From Lycorma delicatula (lineage: Eukaryota > Arthropoda > Insecta > Hemiptera > Fulgoridae), in the NCBI RefSeq assembly GCF_047948215.1, contig NC_134456.1, positions 202,628,034-202,692,033 on the forward strand: a stretch of DNA of 64,000 nt, given 5' to 3'. Below the pieces are notes generated by a model. It saw nothing but the letters and a program-made list of their open reading frames with translations, was not told the origin of the DNA and did no database searches. Shown one piece after another: positions 50,041 through 62,745 of the stretch. The translations under genes were made by a program, and so were the position numbers. Position 1 is the first letter of the stretch, and every line of letters begins with the position of its first letter.

Positions 50041-52374
50041 TTTTTTTGCATATTTAATGATTATCCATTTGTTTACTAATTTATAATAATTAAATATACT
50101 TATTTTTTCATATTTACATATTACCCAATAAAAAAAATGCATTTTTTAATGAAACATGTGAAATCGATTGTTTAAATAAAAGCATTACTAAACACTAGCT
50201 AAATAATATAAGTATTTTAAAGAAGAAGGAAAAATTTTCCTTTAACGTTTAATGAACGATGTTTTTTTTTAAATAATCGTTATACAATAATTCCAATATC
50301 TAATAATGAATTTAAAAACATATTATTCGTTTTTAAAGTGTAAAAAAATTTAAATATCCTTACAAGGTTTGTTTAAACATTAAATTTCCGTTGAGATTCG
50401 TTGAAACTTTTATAAAATGAATAGTAAAACCAAGAATTGTATGGTTTTACTTTTCAACACTTTGAAGTTTTTAGAATTATGATAAAAAACAACATTTTAT
50501 GGTAATATGGTAACATTTTATACTTAATGTTTTATATATATTTTATTTTTTTTATAACTTTAATAATATAAAACGAAATCTTAAAATAATTTTTTAAAAG
50601 AAGACTATATCAAAAATACACGATTGAGGTCTGCGGAATAGCAACAGTGTCAATATACGCAATAAATTTTTGAACAAAAGTTAAATGTTCAGAAGTTCTT
50701 TCTTCTAAACGTTGAGCAAAGAGTAAAACAATTAACATAAAGTAAATAAATAAAGTTGTGGTCCTTTGCATTGTAACAATACAAACGAAGTAGTTGGCAG
50801 GTAACCTTATTAAGTTCATAAGTATATTTATGAATCTTTATGTTTAATGATTAAAAAGAATAATAACAAAGGAATGAGTATTTAGTATGATAACTAAGTA
50901 TACATAAAACATTTACATTAAACTTTTGAAATACTGAAAAGATAAATAAGTATAATTCCTACATAATTGTCCTAGTGTGCCAAATTTTTATATATCCAAA
51001 TTGTCAATAATTTAAAGGTGTTTTGTATATATTATTTTTGAACGTATCAAAATTTACTCTTAAAAAATTAAGACTTAAGAAAAAATGAAACGAATAATAA
51101 AATTCATGCTGAATTGATAAGTGACAGACATTCTTTTCAGAAAAAAAAAAATGTTATAAAATTAATAACATGATTTCGTTGAACAATTAATTAATTTAAT
51201 CTTAAATAATAAATTTGTATTTTTGTTTTACAATATTAAAAACATAGAAGACTAAACAAGCAGACATGTTTAAAATATTAGTGTAAGTTATTAAGTCAGC
51301 CAGTGAATCAATTAGAATGATCTATCTGTATAACTTGGGTGGGTGGTTGGGCGAGTTGTAATTCTTATAAGTGACTGAATGAGTGAATATGTCTGCATAT
51401 GGATGAGCCAAACCTCAACTAATCATCTCTCAACTCCTTATTCTTAATGATACATACCCACAACATAACTGAATAACCGATTTCAAAACTTTCTTACGGA
51501 ACTGAACATTCAGTCTATACAACATATTTATTAAATTTTTATTTCAACTTTTTTATTTATTAACGTGTTTTTTCACACTATAACCTTCGTTCCCTTAACT
51601 TATTTCTGATTTATAAAAAAAAAAAAAAAAATATTATTTAAATGGACACTAATGTACGAATTACGCATTATTATACTCGTATACAATTCATAAGAATATT
51701 TAATATTAAAGTCAAACTTTGGGACGTCGTACAAAGTTTGAAAACGATTCATTTTTCATGCACTGAGCTCACAAAAGTACTCTAATGTACTCTAATTTGC
51801 AAATAAATCTTAAAGCTACCAAAGTTGAGTTATTTCTCTATGACGATGCAACTACCAAATTCCTAGACACTGATTTCAAAAGGTGAATTTATATTAATAT
51901 CTTTACTTAAAGCATTGTTTATTGTATACAATATCGATTTCTTAGGCTTATATTCATTTCTTTCGGACATTAAAAATTTTTTATAAAAAATATTCAAGTA
52001 GGAAAATAATGTATTTCTGAAGAAATTAGTATCTGTAATGATGAGCCACATCATACATGCTAATAAATTTAGAAGAAATATAAAATTTAATTATGTTTTT
52101 CAATCAATCAAAATCGGATTTTCATTTCGTTTTGGAGGTATTACAAACTTCAATATATTTACATATATGTTGGAATAATAGTGTCAAATTGCAATATTAT
52201 GTAAATAACTTTGTTCGGCTTCAATTTACAAAATAAATAAATTATATCCATAACTTAAAAAGGGCTACCAATTTTTAAAAAAAGAAGCAGCTACATTATT
52301 TATTTATGGTGCACAATTGTTAAGGGAATACGAATTTTTTTTATTCCCAGCTTTTACTTTACAATCCATTCAAC

Positions 52375-52702
52375 TCTTAAACAATAATCAATCCCTCTCC
52401 CATTGCCCAATGAAATGAAGATGACATGAAGATGAAATGTAAATGACATGAAGATGTCATGAGATGTATGTTATGTAAATGCGACGTAGCCTTGTACAGA
52501 CTTAGGCCGACCATTACTGAGATGAGTGGTTAATTGAACGCCAAACACCAAAGTACACCGGTATCCACTGTTTTACATTCAAATCCAAATAAAATCAACC
52601 AACCTTTACTAAGATCTGAATTTAAAAACATACGACTTCGAAAATCAGCTATTAAACATCTGATTTGCGAAGACATTTAACCATTAGACCAGCCCAGTGG
52701 AC
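52375..52702 (-). mobile_element. tRNA-derived SINE (family A), degenerate
   Basis: On the minus strand: CCACTGGGCTGGTCTAATGG head, CAGATGTTTAATAGCTGA, then TCAATTAACCACTCATCTCA and a 3' end like the 53.1-kb copy. Around 52,413-52,465 an internal ATGACATGAAGATG-type tandem repeat has expanded. The B box is mutated. Confidence 0.75.
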
Positions 52703-53139
52703 TACATGAAAATTTGAATTTAAAAAATTGTTAAAATATTTTCATCAATAACACTAAATCTTTGAAGGAAAAGAATAAATAATAATAAAATTGTTTACAG
52801 AAATACATACATATCATTCTGCTGACTATTTACTATTTTGCTAAAATTTAGTAAATTTATTTGTACCTATGAATGTCGCGGTAACTCTAAAATTGTATAA
52901 TACGGTCATGAGTAAACGTATTCGCATTTTGTAGCTGTACACTGCATATCGGCATGTTATTCAGTGAACAATCTTTCGTTTTTCAATAACGTAATATTAA
53001 AATTATATTTTTATTTTTACTTTAATGCATCTTTCAAAGATTTTTTAAATATCACTTTTTTAAATTTCATCGACTAGGCAAAGGTTCGTAAAAATAAATT
53101 TGCTATAAAAAAAAGATTATAATTAACTCTCTATATAAT

Positions 53140-53630
53140 CGGGTTGCTCACCGCAATGGTGTAATGGTAAACCCGTCATCGTAAATCACTTGTTTGTTTA
53201 ACAGCTGATTTTCGAAGTCGAATTTCTCAGGTTCGAATCCTAGTAAATGTTAATTGCTTTAATACAGATCTGAATACTAGACAGTGGATATCGGTGTACT
53301 TTGGTGTTTTTTTTTTAACCTCTGTGACCACCGTTAGGTATTGCTTCAGAGGATGAGATGAATGACTTGTAGCGTGTTTGAAAAATGTCATGGCTGACCG
53401 GGTTTCGAACTCGGGACCCCGGATGAACGGCCGAGTCGCTACCACTTGTGCTTGTACTTTGGTGGTTGGGTTCAATTAACCACTCATCTCAGGAATGGCC
53501 GGCCTGAGTTTAAACAACAATACACTTCATTTACATGGCACACAGCAACTTCATCTCAATCGGTTAGAGGGAGGGGTTTCTGATTGTTCACTACCTGAAC
53601 AGATTGCGATGTGTACATAAAGAATATAAA
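53140..53630 (+). mobile_element. tRNA-derived SINE (family A), interrupted by a family B SINE
   Basis: CCGCAATGGTGTAATGGTAA (A box), CAGGTTCGAATCCTAGTAAA (B box), then after the nested insertion GGTTCAATTAACCACTCATC and the 3' end ACCTGAACAGATTGCGATG. The host is split at GTACTTTGGTG, which is duplicated on both sides of the insert. Confidence 0.85.
53307..53453 (-). mobile_element. tRNA-derived SINE (family B) nested in family A
   Basis: Minus-strand head CAAGTGGTAGCGACTCGG, B-box GAGTTCGAAACCC, GGTCAGCCATGACA, tail AAGCAATACCTAACGGTGGT and a T run at 53307 (A tail on the minus strand). Perfect 11-bp target duplication GTACTTTGGTG at 53296-53306 and 53454-53464. Confidence 0.93.
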
Positions 53631-53667
53631 TACAAAATAGGGTTTCGTTTCAACTAGTTGTTATGTG

Positions 53668-53749
53668 TGTGTATATATATATATGCGTGTGTGTGTGTAT
53701 GTGTGTGTGTGTGTGTGTGTGCGTGTGTGTGCGTGTGTATGTGTGTACA

Positions 53750-53782
<33 letters not shown>
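53668..53782. repeat. Compound (TG)n/(TA)n microsatellite
   Basis: TA, TG with CG interruptions, then TA again over about 110 bases. Confidence 0.95.
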
Positions 53783-53783
<1 letters not shown>

Positions 53784-54964
53784 TAGATATATAATTAATA
53801 CATTAATTCCATTTTTCTAGAACTGTTTTTTATATTCATGAAATAAATTGACTGTTAATAAATATTTTTAATTAATTTACTTGACGTGATTTAACTTCTA
53901 ATTAAATTCCTGAATTCCTAAAATCACTTTTCTCGTAATACAGTATGAACTGTTATGAATACTCATACATCTAAGCTAATGTGTAATGAAATAAAAAAAA
54001 ATAAAGAACAAGTTAATAATTAAGCTACATTAATAAAAGAAGATTTATAGCAGACGAAAGCATTGAATGCATTGCAAAAAAATTAACCACACACCAGTAT
54101 GTATTACGTGATTGTAATTTAGACTCATCTTCCAATTATTTCAAAAATTACTTTTTTTTTTTAATTTAATTACCCTCTTGTAAGCTAGTAATGATTGCAA
54201 TAAAATTAAAATATTACTGCAAATAAACAATCAATGCAGTTTAATAATTAGATTGTTTTTTAATTAAATCATTTGATTCCAGCAAATACTTTCACTGTTA
54301 CTCAACATGTTTTTAAAATTAAAAATTAGTCATTTGTACTTTTAAATCTATAATCATGTGTATATATTTGTGTAAACGTGTTCAACTGTTAATGAAAATT
54401 AAATACTCTTGTTTTATTTAGTACATCAGTGCAAATTTTGTTTTATTTAATTTATTTTTATTAAAGTTATAAGACTAAATAAAATCCATACATTTGAATT
54501 TTTTATTACTCAATAAAACACAAGCTTACGTTACACTATTGTATACAGTTTAAAATAAAATTAACTATAATTTATTAGAATAAATGTAATTTTTTTTTAA
54601 CTTTGCAATTTATATCATCTACATTTGAATATAGTCTGACCTTGGCATCCTAATGGATGACATAAATTATTTTCTGTAAAAACATTTTAATTTTTTAACT
54701 TCATATCTGCATTAGTATAAATAACTTTTTTAACTATACTAGATTTTAAAATATGATGGGAAAAATGAAGTAAGATATTTGGCAGGTGTCCTGAATGCTT
54801 TTATCTGCCTTATTGCTGAACCAACATATTTATTTATTTTTTTGTTGTCTAAAAATTCTTGATTCAAGCTTTAACTCATCATTTAGTATATTTTTAATAA
54901 AATTTTAGATCTTTACAAATTAAAAAAGTGAAAAGATTATATATATATATATATACACACACAT

Positions 54965-55510
54965 ATACAAGCCGTTTTGAGCCCGTTATCTATACTTCCC
55001 GTTTAGAGCCCCGTTGTGTTCGTTATCCTAATGGTTGTGAGAATAGTATAGAAAAGCTCACTTTCCTCCAACGAGGAAATGTTGGGAACGAGGGAAACTC
55101 GTTCTTTACTTTGAAGCTCTAATACGTTCCTACTGTAGACGAACAAATTCCTTTTGATACCCTTTCCCATTATTCAGAATATTATATATATCTAGGGAAG
55201 GGTTCATGGTAGGAAACTGAAAATCGCATACGTTATATAACGCACAATCTATTATGTTTACGTCCAAAAACGAAATTGAAAACGGTATTTGGTCGTTGTT
55301 GAAGAGGAAAAATTCACAACTTCACCCCCAAAGAGACTAAGGCCTGATCTATGGCTTAAAACCTTCCCTTCCTGAGATAATACGAATGTATCCTAAAAAT
55401 GTTTAAGTAATCGGTCGGTTGGTTCTCGCGTGATGCTGTTGCAAACTGACAGAACTCCCACAAAATTTCGCATATATGTATTAGATATACATATATATAA
55501 TTAAGAAAAC
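54965..55510. repeat. Dispersed repeat, copy 2 (paired with 25.0-25.6 kb)
   Basis: CTTCCCGTTTAGAGCCCCGT and ATGGTTGTGAGAATAGTAT correspond to 25,125-25,200. CTTCACCCCCAAAGAG, ATACGAATGTATCCTA and TTGGTTCTCGCGTGATGC correspond to 25,398-25,520. Order and spacing agree. The GC-rich head of copy 1 is not present here. TA-rich runs flank both copies. Confidence 0.65.
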
Positions 55511-56354
55511 TTCTCCTTTTTGTAATAACAAATTTAGATTTTATGTTTTAATGAACAAGGATTTACTAGTTCATCTATTCATATTAGCAAATATAAATAC
55601 AATTTCAGTGATTTTTATTCACCAGTATAAGATTAATTTTAAATTAATTTTGTACATTGAGGTAGATTTCCAATTAAGATTTTATATATTTCATAATATA
55701 TCAAAAAATAATTAAAATCGTTTCTTTGAAATTTATAATTTCAAGTTGTTATTTTAGTTGGTGAATGATATTTTTATCGAAGTTAATAACATAAAAATCA
55801 AAAATAGACTTCTAATAAGAAATTAGCAATCGTCTCATTGATATGTGTGAATAATAGTTTATATAGCATAAAAGATTCGACCTCGTAAAGAATAAACCAG
55901 TGTAGTATAAAAGAGCGATTTGGTTCGTACAATATTGTTAACTAGAGATTCACAACACAGAAAGCCTACTGGACGGAAGAAATATCAGGTTCATAAAAAT
56001 CTGTAGCTCTAGTTAAAATAAAAACCAAAATATTTATATTAAAAATTGTCCTTCTTGAAAACTGTTCAGTCTCATGCATTCATCTGATCTTTACTGTGAT
56101 CAAATATACTAACTCCATCGAATTTATATAAAAATATGCACTCAAAGTTTTTTATTATTTAACTGGCCTAGTTACCAGCTGATAATTATTTATAATGTAT
56201 TATTATACGATTTATTCTAAAATTTATATCCAAAACGATCACTAGACGAACAGTAACATTGTAACAATCATTTTACATAAAAACGTGTATTCAACATTCA
56301 TACATATTAAAGGATATAATTTAAACATAACTTAAGTATCGTTTTCTTTATTCA

Positions 56355-57970
56355 AAATGAACCAGCGACATTTGTTAGGATTAGTATACCAACACGGTTA
56401 TTTGTTCAACATATTTTTTGGTCCTCCGACCGCAGATTTGAAGGTTTATTTGTGTTATTATTCAAATTACAAATTATATAAACTGCAAGTTACATTCGTC
56501 AAACCATCAATATTCAAAACATGATTAATACAAAAAGGGAATTATTTAAGCTACAAACATTATACAATTGGACTTATGTTCGTAACAATGGATGTCGTCA
56601 CATGATGAAAGTAATATCATTTCAATTAATCTTATATTTAATTATTATTGTTTTGCTTTATTGTATTTATATGTTGTTATTAATGTATATTATTAACTTA
56701 AGGTTTCTGTACATTAAAGATAAAGAATAATTGTCATGACGCGAGTGTTTTGTATCACTATAACGATTATAAAGATATGAAATTAAATATAATTATCAGT
56801 AATAAAACAGTCAGTTTACTAAAAAGGGTAAACAAAATACAACGTATAAATCAATATCAATGAATACAAAAATAATAATGTTAGTGGCTGTAATTATAAT
56901 GATATAAAGGATTCTTAAACATATCCATTAGAAAAATAATTATTAGCATTAGGTTATGCGACAAGTGAACAGTGAACAGGAAGTTGATAAGAGTAGAGAA
57001 TTCAGTGTGGTAGATTTAACATTGTCTGCATCTTCATTTAATATACTGGGAAAAACTTGATGACCTTATGAATAATGTTTATAAAACTGCTACTCAATTT
57101 ACTGAAGAAAAAATGACTGAAGATTTGATGTTGTACTTCAAAAATTTATTACATTTGAAACCTAACCTCTAGTTTTAAATAATAATAATTTACAATTCTT
57201 TCATTTATTTGTACGTATCAGTCTTATATCGCGAAAATTAGATGTTATAGAATTCCAAAAAAACAGGTTTCAGAAACATTAGCTATCGTATGCGAAAATT
57301 ATACTTCTAGTATAGGAGACATTAATAAACGTAGAAAACCATCAACTATTAAACAATCCTGTTACTTCTAATTCATCATCTCAACCACATGTTATTTCTA
57401 AAGATTCACAGCCATTATATAAACAAAAAGAAATATCTTTCGAAAAATCTAAGGAAATAAACAGCCTTAATTGAATCAGAAAAATACAAAAAGTAATAAT
57501 AATAATAATAATATGCTTATTAACTACGTTAAATGTGATATAATAAAAGTAATCTTAATATGTTTATTGACTGATTCTCCGATTAATTCTGATTGTAATC
57601 CGTGTGATTGAAATGATACCAATTATTGCATGCGAATACCTACTAATGAAAGTTTATATAATTGTTATCAAGTTAATTTTGAAAACTGAGACTTTTTAAA
57701 TTTAAGCTCAGATACTGCAAACGGTCTCCAAATTTGATATTAACAGTCTACCAGTAAGTTGAATATATGGTCAAGGTACATATTTCGATTGTTACCGCAA
57801 ACTATTAAATTGGCCAGCTTTTTGTACAGATGATATATTTCATAAAGACCATAGTTCAGTGTTCTTTCCAGATTAAAATATTATTAATACATTATTTAAT
57901 GTACAAGATAAATTAAAAATATTAAAAAAATCAATGTTGTAAATAAAAATTGAAGATTTAATAACGATTA
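56355..57970 (+). pseudogene. Decayed AT-rich coding block, first part (virus-like, unidentified)
   Basis: Successive plus-strand fragments: an ATG at 56,358 opening RHLLGLVYQHGYLFNIFFGP and PPTADLKVYLCYYSN; an ORF 56521-56730 with a long hydrophobic helix (VISFQLILYLIIIVLLYCIY); FTEEKMTEDLMLYFKNLLHL near 57,097; a Cys-rich piece near 57,595 (DCNPCD, then NDTNYCMRIPTNESLYNCYQ); and YFDCYRKLLNWPAFCTDDIF near 57,785. Frames change and many TGA/TAG stops interrupt, several where Trp or Gln would fit. Short runs encode poly-Asn. All fragments point the same way, so this is probably several genes of one old insertion. I recognise no family. Confidence 0.4.
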
Positions 57971-57984
57971 GAAATTCTATTTAT

Positions 57985-58718
57985 TTTTTTTTTATTTTAT
58001 TTTTTTTTGTCTTCAGTCATTTGACTGGTTTGATGCAGCTCTCCAAGATTCCCTATCTAGTGCTAGTCGTTTCATGTCAGTATACCCTCTACATCCTACA
58101 TCCCTAACAATTTGTTTTACATATTCCAAAAGGCCACGTTTTTTTTTCCTTCTACCTGTCCTTCCAATATCAAAGCGACTATTCCAGGATGCCTTAGTAT
58201 GTGACCTATAAGTCTGTCTCTTCTTTTAACTATATTTTTCCAAATGCTTCTTTCTTCATCTATTTGCCGCAATACCTCTTCATTTGTCACTTTATCCACC
58301 CATCTGATTTTTAACATTTCCTATAGCACCACATTTCAAAAGCTTCTAATCTTTAGCTAGAATTACTATATCATCAGCAAATCGTAGCATCTTTATCTTT
58401 TCACCTTGTACTGTAACTCCGAATCGAAATTGTTCTTTAACATCATTAACTGCTAGTTCCATGTAAAGATTAAAAAGTAACGGAAATAGGGAACATCCTT
58501 GTCGGACTCCCTTTCTTATTAAGGCTTCTTTCTTATGTTCTTCAATTGTTACTGTTGCTGTTTGGTTCCTGTTTGGTTCCGTGTTAGCAATTGTTCTTCT
58601 ATCTCTGTATTTGAACCCTGATTTTTTTTTAAATGCTGAAGATTTTATTCCAGTCTACGTTATCGAATGCCTTTTCTAGGTCTATAAACGCCAAGTATGT
58701 TGGTTTGTTTTTCTTTAA
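57985..58718 (-). mobile_element. 5'-truncated LINE relic with target-site duplication
   Basis: Minus strand: YLAFIDLEKAFDNVDW (RT block A) at about 58,653-58,705, RKGVRQGCSLFP-like bases near 58,495-58,530, and the catalytic block as LRFADDIVIL at about 58,358-58,390. A deletion then joins to a C-terminal tail at 58,117-58,317 with RWVDKVTNEEVLRQIDEERS and RRDRLIGHILRHPGIV. The element ends in SWRAASNQSND, a stop and an A tail (the T run at 57,985-58,010). TCTATTTAT is duplicated at 57976-57984 and 58719-58727. It inserted into the decayed coding block and differs from the 44.6-kb LINE. Confidence 0.85.
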
Positions 58719-58727
58719 TCTATTTAT

Positions 58728-60084
58728 AGTAATAATGAAAATTCATATAATTAAAAAATTGCACTAATAATAAAAATAGTAAGATTCTTGATACAATTCT
58801 AAAAATAAAATAACCGATTAATATAATTTAAATAATTTAGAATTTAACCAAAAGAATAGTTTCCATGAATATCAGGTACTTGTAAAAGTATCAGAAGTTA
58901 ATTTAATGTGGATTTAATTTGGATTCATTCAATTGAGCTGATGGAATGATTAATAAAGAAAAATCTAAAAAACAAATTTTTGAACATTTTATAGTAAACA
59001 CGGCAACAATACCATCTGATTCATTTTGTAAAAATTAAAAATAACTCTGAAACTTTGGGTAATGTTAATCATCATGAATGATGATGATGATGACCTGATG
59101 TACGAGGACAAAAATGCTGAGCAAATCGATAAACCAACTGATGAATCAATTAGTATATGATTCGACAAAAGATACCGATTCTGATGTTCTAGTAAGGCAT
59201 CAAAAATGATTCTATAAGTTCAAATTACCTGGTGAATAATAATAATAATTAGATAAGATAGAGAAATGTCTTATAGATAAGAAAGGATTAATGAAACTAT
59301 GATTTCTATCATGACTGATGAATCGTCATTGTGGATGAAGTTAGCGATGTTTATTCATAAAAATCTAAAATCTGGTTGACAGCAGTATATATTAAACGCC
59401 CAATACGCTACTCTGTTTCAGAAATAAAAATTTAATTTATTTACACCAGAAGAAGCATTCTAATAGATTATTAAATCATGAGGAACTGTTTCAAAACTAT
59501 TTCAATGGTTTATATAATTACAAGTCATTGTTTCAAAAATTATTTCTGAAAATGGAATTGATAGCATAAATTTAGCTGAACCATTCTTTAATTAGTGTTA
59601 GTTATGTCCTGCAGTATTTCTTTCTAAAGATCAACTTAATAAGCATATACAACGACATTGCAAAACAGATAATATAAATATAAACAGATAATATACTTAA
59701 TTACCTTCTAATATAATCAAAAACAAATGTATAAAAACAAAATTTAAGAATACAGGATAGTAATTTGAACTCAGACGTACAATACCAACATTTAAATATA
59801 ATAGAAAAAATATCAACAACAGAAATCATGATTTCTTGTATTCAGAAAAATACTACTTTTATTGGAACTATGCTATTCATAATAATAATAACAGTAATGA
59901 TATTTTAATATAGCTACTTCTACTATTACTAATGGTATTACTACGTTTCAACGTCAGTTGTATAATGTAGACATAAACAACAAATTAGTAACTGGAGTAA
60001 TTAATAAAAATAATATTAACAAATCATTCACGACAAATACACACAATAGACTTAAATAATAAGAAAATAATATAAAATCTATAA
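58728..60084 (+). pseudogene. Decayed coding block, second part, with a C2H2 finger
   Basis: Beyond the LINE the plus-strand fragments resume: DESSLWMKLAMFIHKNLKSG near 59,310, GTVSKLFQWFI near 59,485, VIVSKIISENGIDSINLAEP near 59,525, then a textbook C2H2 finger. The finger is Cys 59596-59598, Cys two residues on, 12 residues, His, three residues, His 59656-59658, with PAVFLSKDQLNKH inside. Two TAG codons lie just before and inside the finger, and other stops interrupt the frame. This is one gene at least, not expressed as a whole. Identity unknown. Confidence 0.4.
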
Positions 60085-60552
60085 ATATTATTCAAGGCAG
60101 TTAATTCATTACTTTGTATTAAACCAGCTCCAGATAATGTTACAATAAGTCAAGTATTAATCCATACACTTGATACAATAACAAAAAATGTCAGAACATG
60201 TGATGTTGACGATGAACTAAGATCACCGTTTAATTCTGTCACTCGAAGGTTACCGAGTGCATTATTAAAATGTGTACTTAAAGATTTTACATCAAAGCTT
60301 AATACAACTACTAGTTTACCAATAGGTTTGCTAGATTCATTTAATGTTCAAATCATAGATTCTGCCTTGTTATTTTTAATTCAAGATTCAGTTGGTGAAA
60401 TTCAGTTAATTACTATTTTCAGTTCAATGTCTTTTTACAGAGCAGTATTTTATATCTGTCGTTCACCTATAAATATACAGATTGGTTCTGGAAGTTTAGG
60501 AATATATGAAAAATGTTTAAAATCCTTTAATTTTAGTAAAACCACTTTCTAG
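60085..60552 (+). CDS. Unidentified 155-codon open stretch in the decayed block
   Basis: This is the longest uninterrupted frame of the right-hand block: 155 codons from the codon after TAA 60082-60084 to TAG at 60550-60552. There is no ATG near its start, so it is probably the surviving end of a longer gene. The product is of mixed composition (CIKPAPDNVTISQVLIHTLD, then RSPFNSVTRRLPSALLKCVL, later FSSMSFYRAVFYICRSPINI) and lacks transmembrane runs, fingers or P-loops. Its amino-acid diversity is higher than that of chance AT-rich ORFs nearby. The fragment before it on the same strand carries the C2H2 finger. Function and family are unknown. Confidence 0.4.
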   Translation: MLFKAVNSLLCIKPAPDNVTISQVLIHTLDTITKNVRTCDVDDELRSPFNSVTRRLPSALLKCVLKDFTSKLNTTTSLPIGLLDSFNVQIIDSALLFLIQDSVGEIQLITIFSSMSFYRAVFYICRSPINIQIGSGSLGIYEKCLKSFNFSKTTF

Positions 60553-60599
60553 AGTAATTCATTAGTTTGAAAATTTAATTTAGTCCTACATCACTCTTA

Positions 60600-61570
60600 C
60601 TCCCATTTTGGTGATTCAGAGAAGAGAGCATATGATAACGTCAGTTATCATATGAATCGTTTAATAGGACAGACAATTCTTGTCTTCAAGAATTATACAC
60701 AGTTTTAACAAATAGAAGCCTGTTTCAACTTCCGTTCTACTTTTACTTTTTATATAAACTATAGAGTTTCAGAAACACTAGCATTAGGATACTTTCTCAT
60801 GGAATATCCACTCACGTCTTTGAATCCAATGCCAAAAGGTTGAAATTATTCGCTTAGACCGTTGGCAGAAACTACTTCAAAAATTTATTCATTGAATTTG
60901 GATACGATGGTCTAAGGATTCTCTACATTACTTACAGCAACCATTCAATCTAGTAAGGGTTGTTGATGTAAATACAACTGACGGTCAATAAGAAGACCTA
61001 TTTATAAATAATATTTATTACGAATTTCTATTGATATAGTTAAATAACATATTTAAATAAGTAATACCATATTCTTTAAGGTCATAATATTTTTGGAAAA
61101 TATTTTATTTGATATTTATTATACTGTAGTGGTATTGTAACTTCATTTGTTTTGTCGTCTCATAATATTTCTTAATATAAGTATTCTATTAATGTATAAC
61201 CTAAGATTCATATTTACATTAATGTTATTAAAGCACTTTCATATTGCTCCTACACCCCTAAACAATTTACAGAATAATTATTATACTACATACAGGTACA
61301 TATACATACATACAACATGAACATGCATACATACAGCATATATATATATATATATATATATATACATTATTATTTTTTAGGGTGCATTAAAGCACGAATA
61401 TGATTTATTGATAGATTTATGCGGACTAGATCTCCCAAGACAATTATTTACACTCATATATCATCAATGGCATCGAGATTATACCGGCCATTGAATAGAT
61501 TTTCATGTTGGATTCACGAACAACACACTAGAAGAAATCCTCGATCTATATGATCCTAGGTACAATTAAT
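60600..61570 (+). pseudogene. Decayed coding block, last part
   Basis: Fragments in the same direction: VSETLALGYFLMEYPLTSLN, then NYSLRPLAETTSKIYSLNLD near 60,770-60,920, and after a TA microsatellite ALKHEYDLLIDLCGLDLPRQ, then FTLIYHQWHRDYTG near 61,386-61,490 and FHVGFTNNTLEEILDLYD to about 61,560. Interrupting stops are again often TGA or TAG. Unidentified; probably the same insertion as 56.4-60.6 kb. Confidence 0.35.
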
Positions 61571-61678
61571 CTAAAAGGTATAGCCTACCCTAGATTTTAT
61601 CTATAAGAGATAATTATACATAATCAAGTTATGTAGTCATTTATAAATAATACAAAGAAAATATTATTTGTAAACCAA

Positions 61679-61680
61679 CT

Positions 61681-61732
<52 letters not shown>
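61679..61732. repeat. (TA)n(TG)n microsatellite
   Basis: TA run followed by a TG run. Other TA runs lie at about 61,338-61,365 and 63,134-63,160. Confidence 0.95.
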
Positions 61733-61735
<3 letters not shown>

Positions 61736-62309
61736 GTCCTATGACTATTATTGATGTTATAATTATATAATTATTACTGTACAATATATGAATTGAATAT
61801 GAATACAATTTAATCTAAGCATAGATTTAATTGTATTATTTTATTATTGCAATATGCACATAACAATTTTAGTTCATTTTCTTGTAAGATACAACATTAG
61901 ATTATATAATTTATTTATATACAATTCCATGATCCGATTATATTATATTTATATTGTTAATTTGATATGCATAATTAAAAAATGTTTTTTATTATGTTGA
62001 CATACAGCATTATGGATCATAACATTATATTAATTTTCTATTGTTTATACTGTATAATATACGTATTTATAATTATATTGTTGAAACTTATCGAGACTAC
62101 AAATGAAGATTGTTAATATTTGTTCAGACTCAGTGCATGTTATTAAAAATTTATTTAACAATTTTTTTTTTTAATTTTTTCAATTTTTTTAAGAATTTTG
62201 TGAGAAAAGTATTACTTAATTTGATACTAACTTACAATATTAGAATTAATAATAAATAAAAACAATTATATTTAATCGAATTAAACGTAAAATTGAGGAC
62301 TTGAAAACA

Positions 62310-62745
62310 GAGACAAAATTACATCAATCTTCTGCCATAACTCGGCTATTTGTTAAGCGATTTAAAAAAATAAAATGTCATTTTGTTCAAAATAAAAGGC
62401 ATAATATTTTAGCATAATATATTTTGATAAAATAACATTTATGTTGATATAACGGATTGAAATATAAACATGGCCGCCATTTTTTATTTGGGAAGGGAAA
62501 TTTAAGGCTTGAGTTTTTGCTAATTTTAAAACTTTATTACCAAGATGCTTACCAAATATTAGTGTGATTCCTCTATCTGAACTTGAGATATAAAAATAAC
62601 AAAATGGTGGACGGAGGGTGGGAGAACGAAGGAGAAATTGTCATTTTTCCTAGCGGTGTTTTTTGTTCAGTTTTACAAGTAGAATCCGAAAAAGTATAAC
62701 CAGCCCAACATTTTAGAAACACTCTGTATATTCTTTAAGAATGTA
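62310..62745. repeat. Probable dispersed non-coding repeat
   Basis: Complex sequence without frames, with ATAACTCGGCTATTTGTTAA, AACATGGCCGCCATTTTT and AAAATGGTGGACGG. The phrasing is that of non-autonomous insect repeats, and no other copy is in the window. Confidence 0.35.

Noticed and set aside
50610..50819. Minus-strand ORF with a signal-peptide-like start, considered as Wnt1 exon 1
   Set aside because: It has a hydrophobic N-terminus after an internal Met, but no Wnt1-like sequence follows and no convincing donor in the right phase was seen.
57595..57700. Reassigned TGA = Trp code (mitochondrial or mollicute origin)
   Set aside because: Several TGA codons fall where Trp would fit, but TAG and TAA stops and frameshifts also occur nearby, so ordinary pseudogene decay is simpler.
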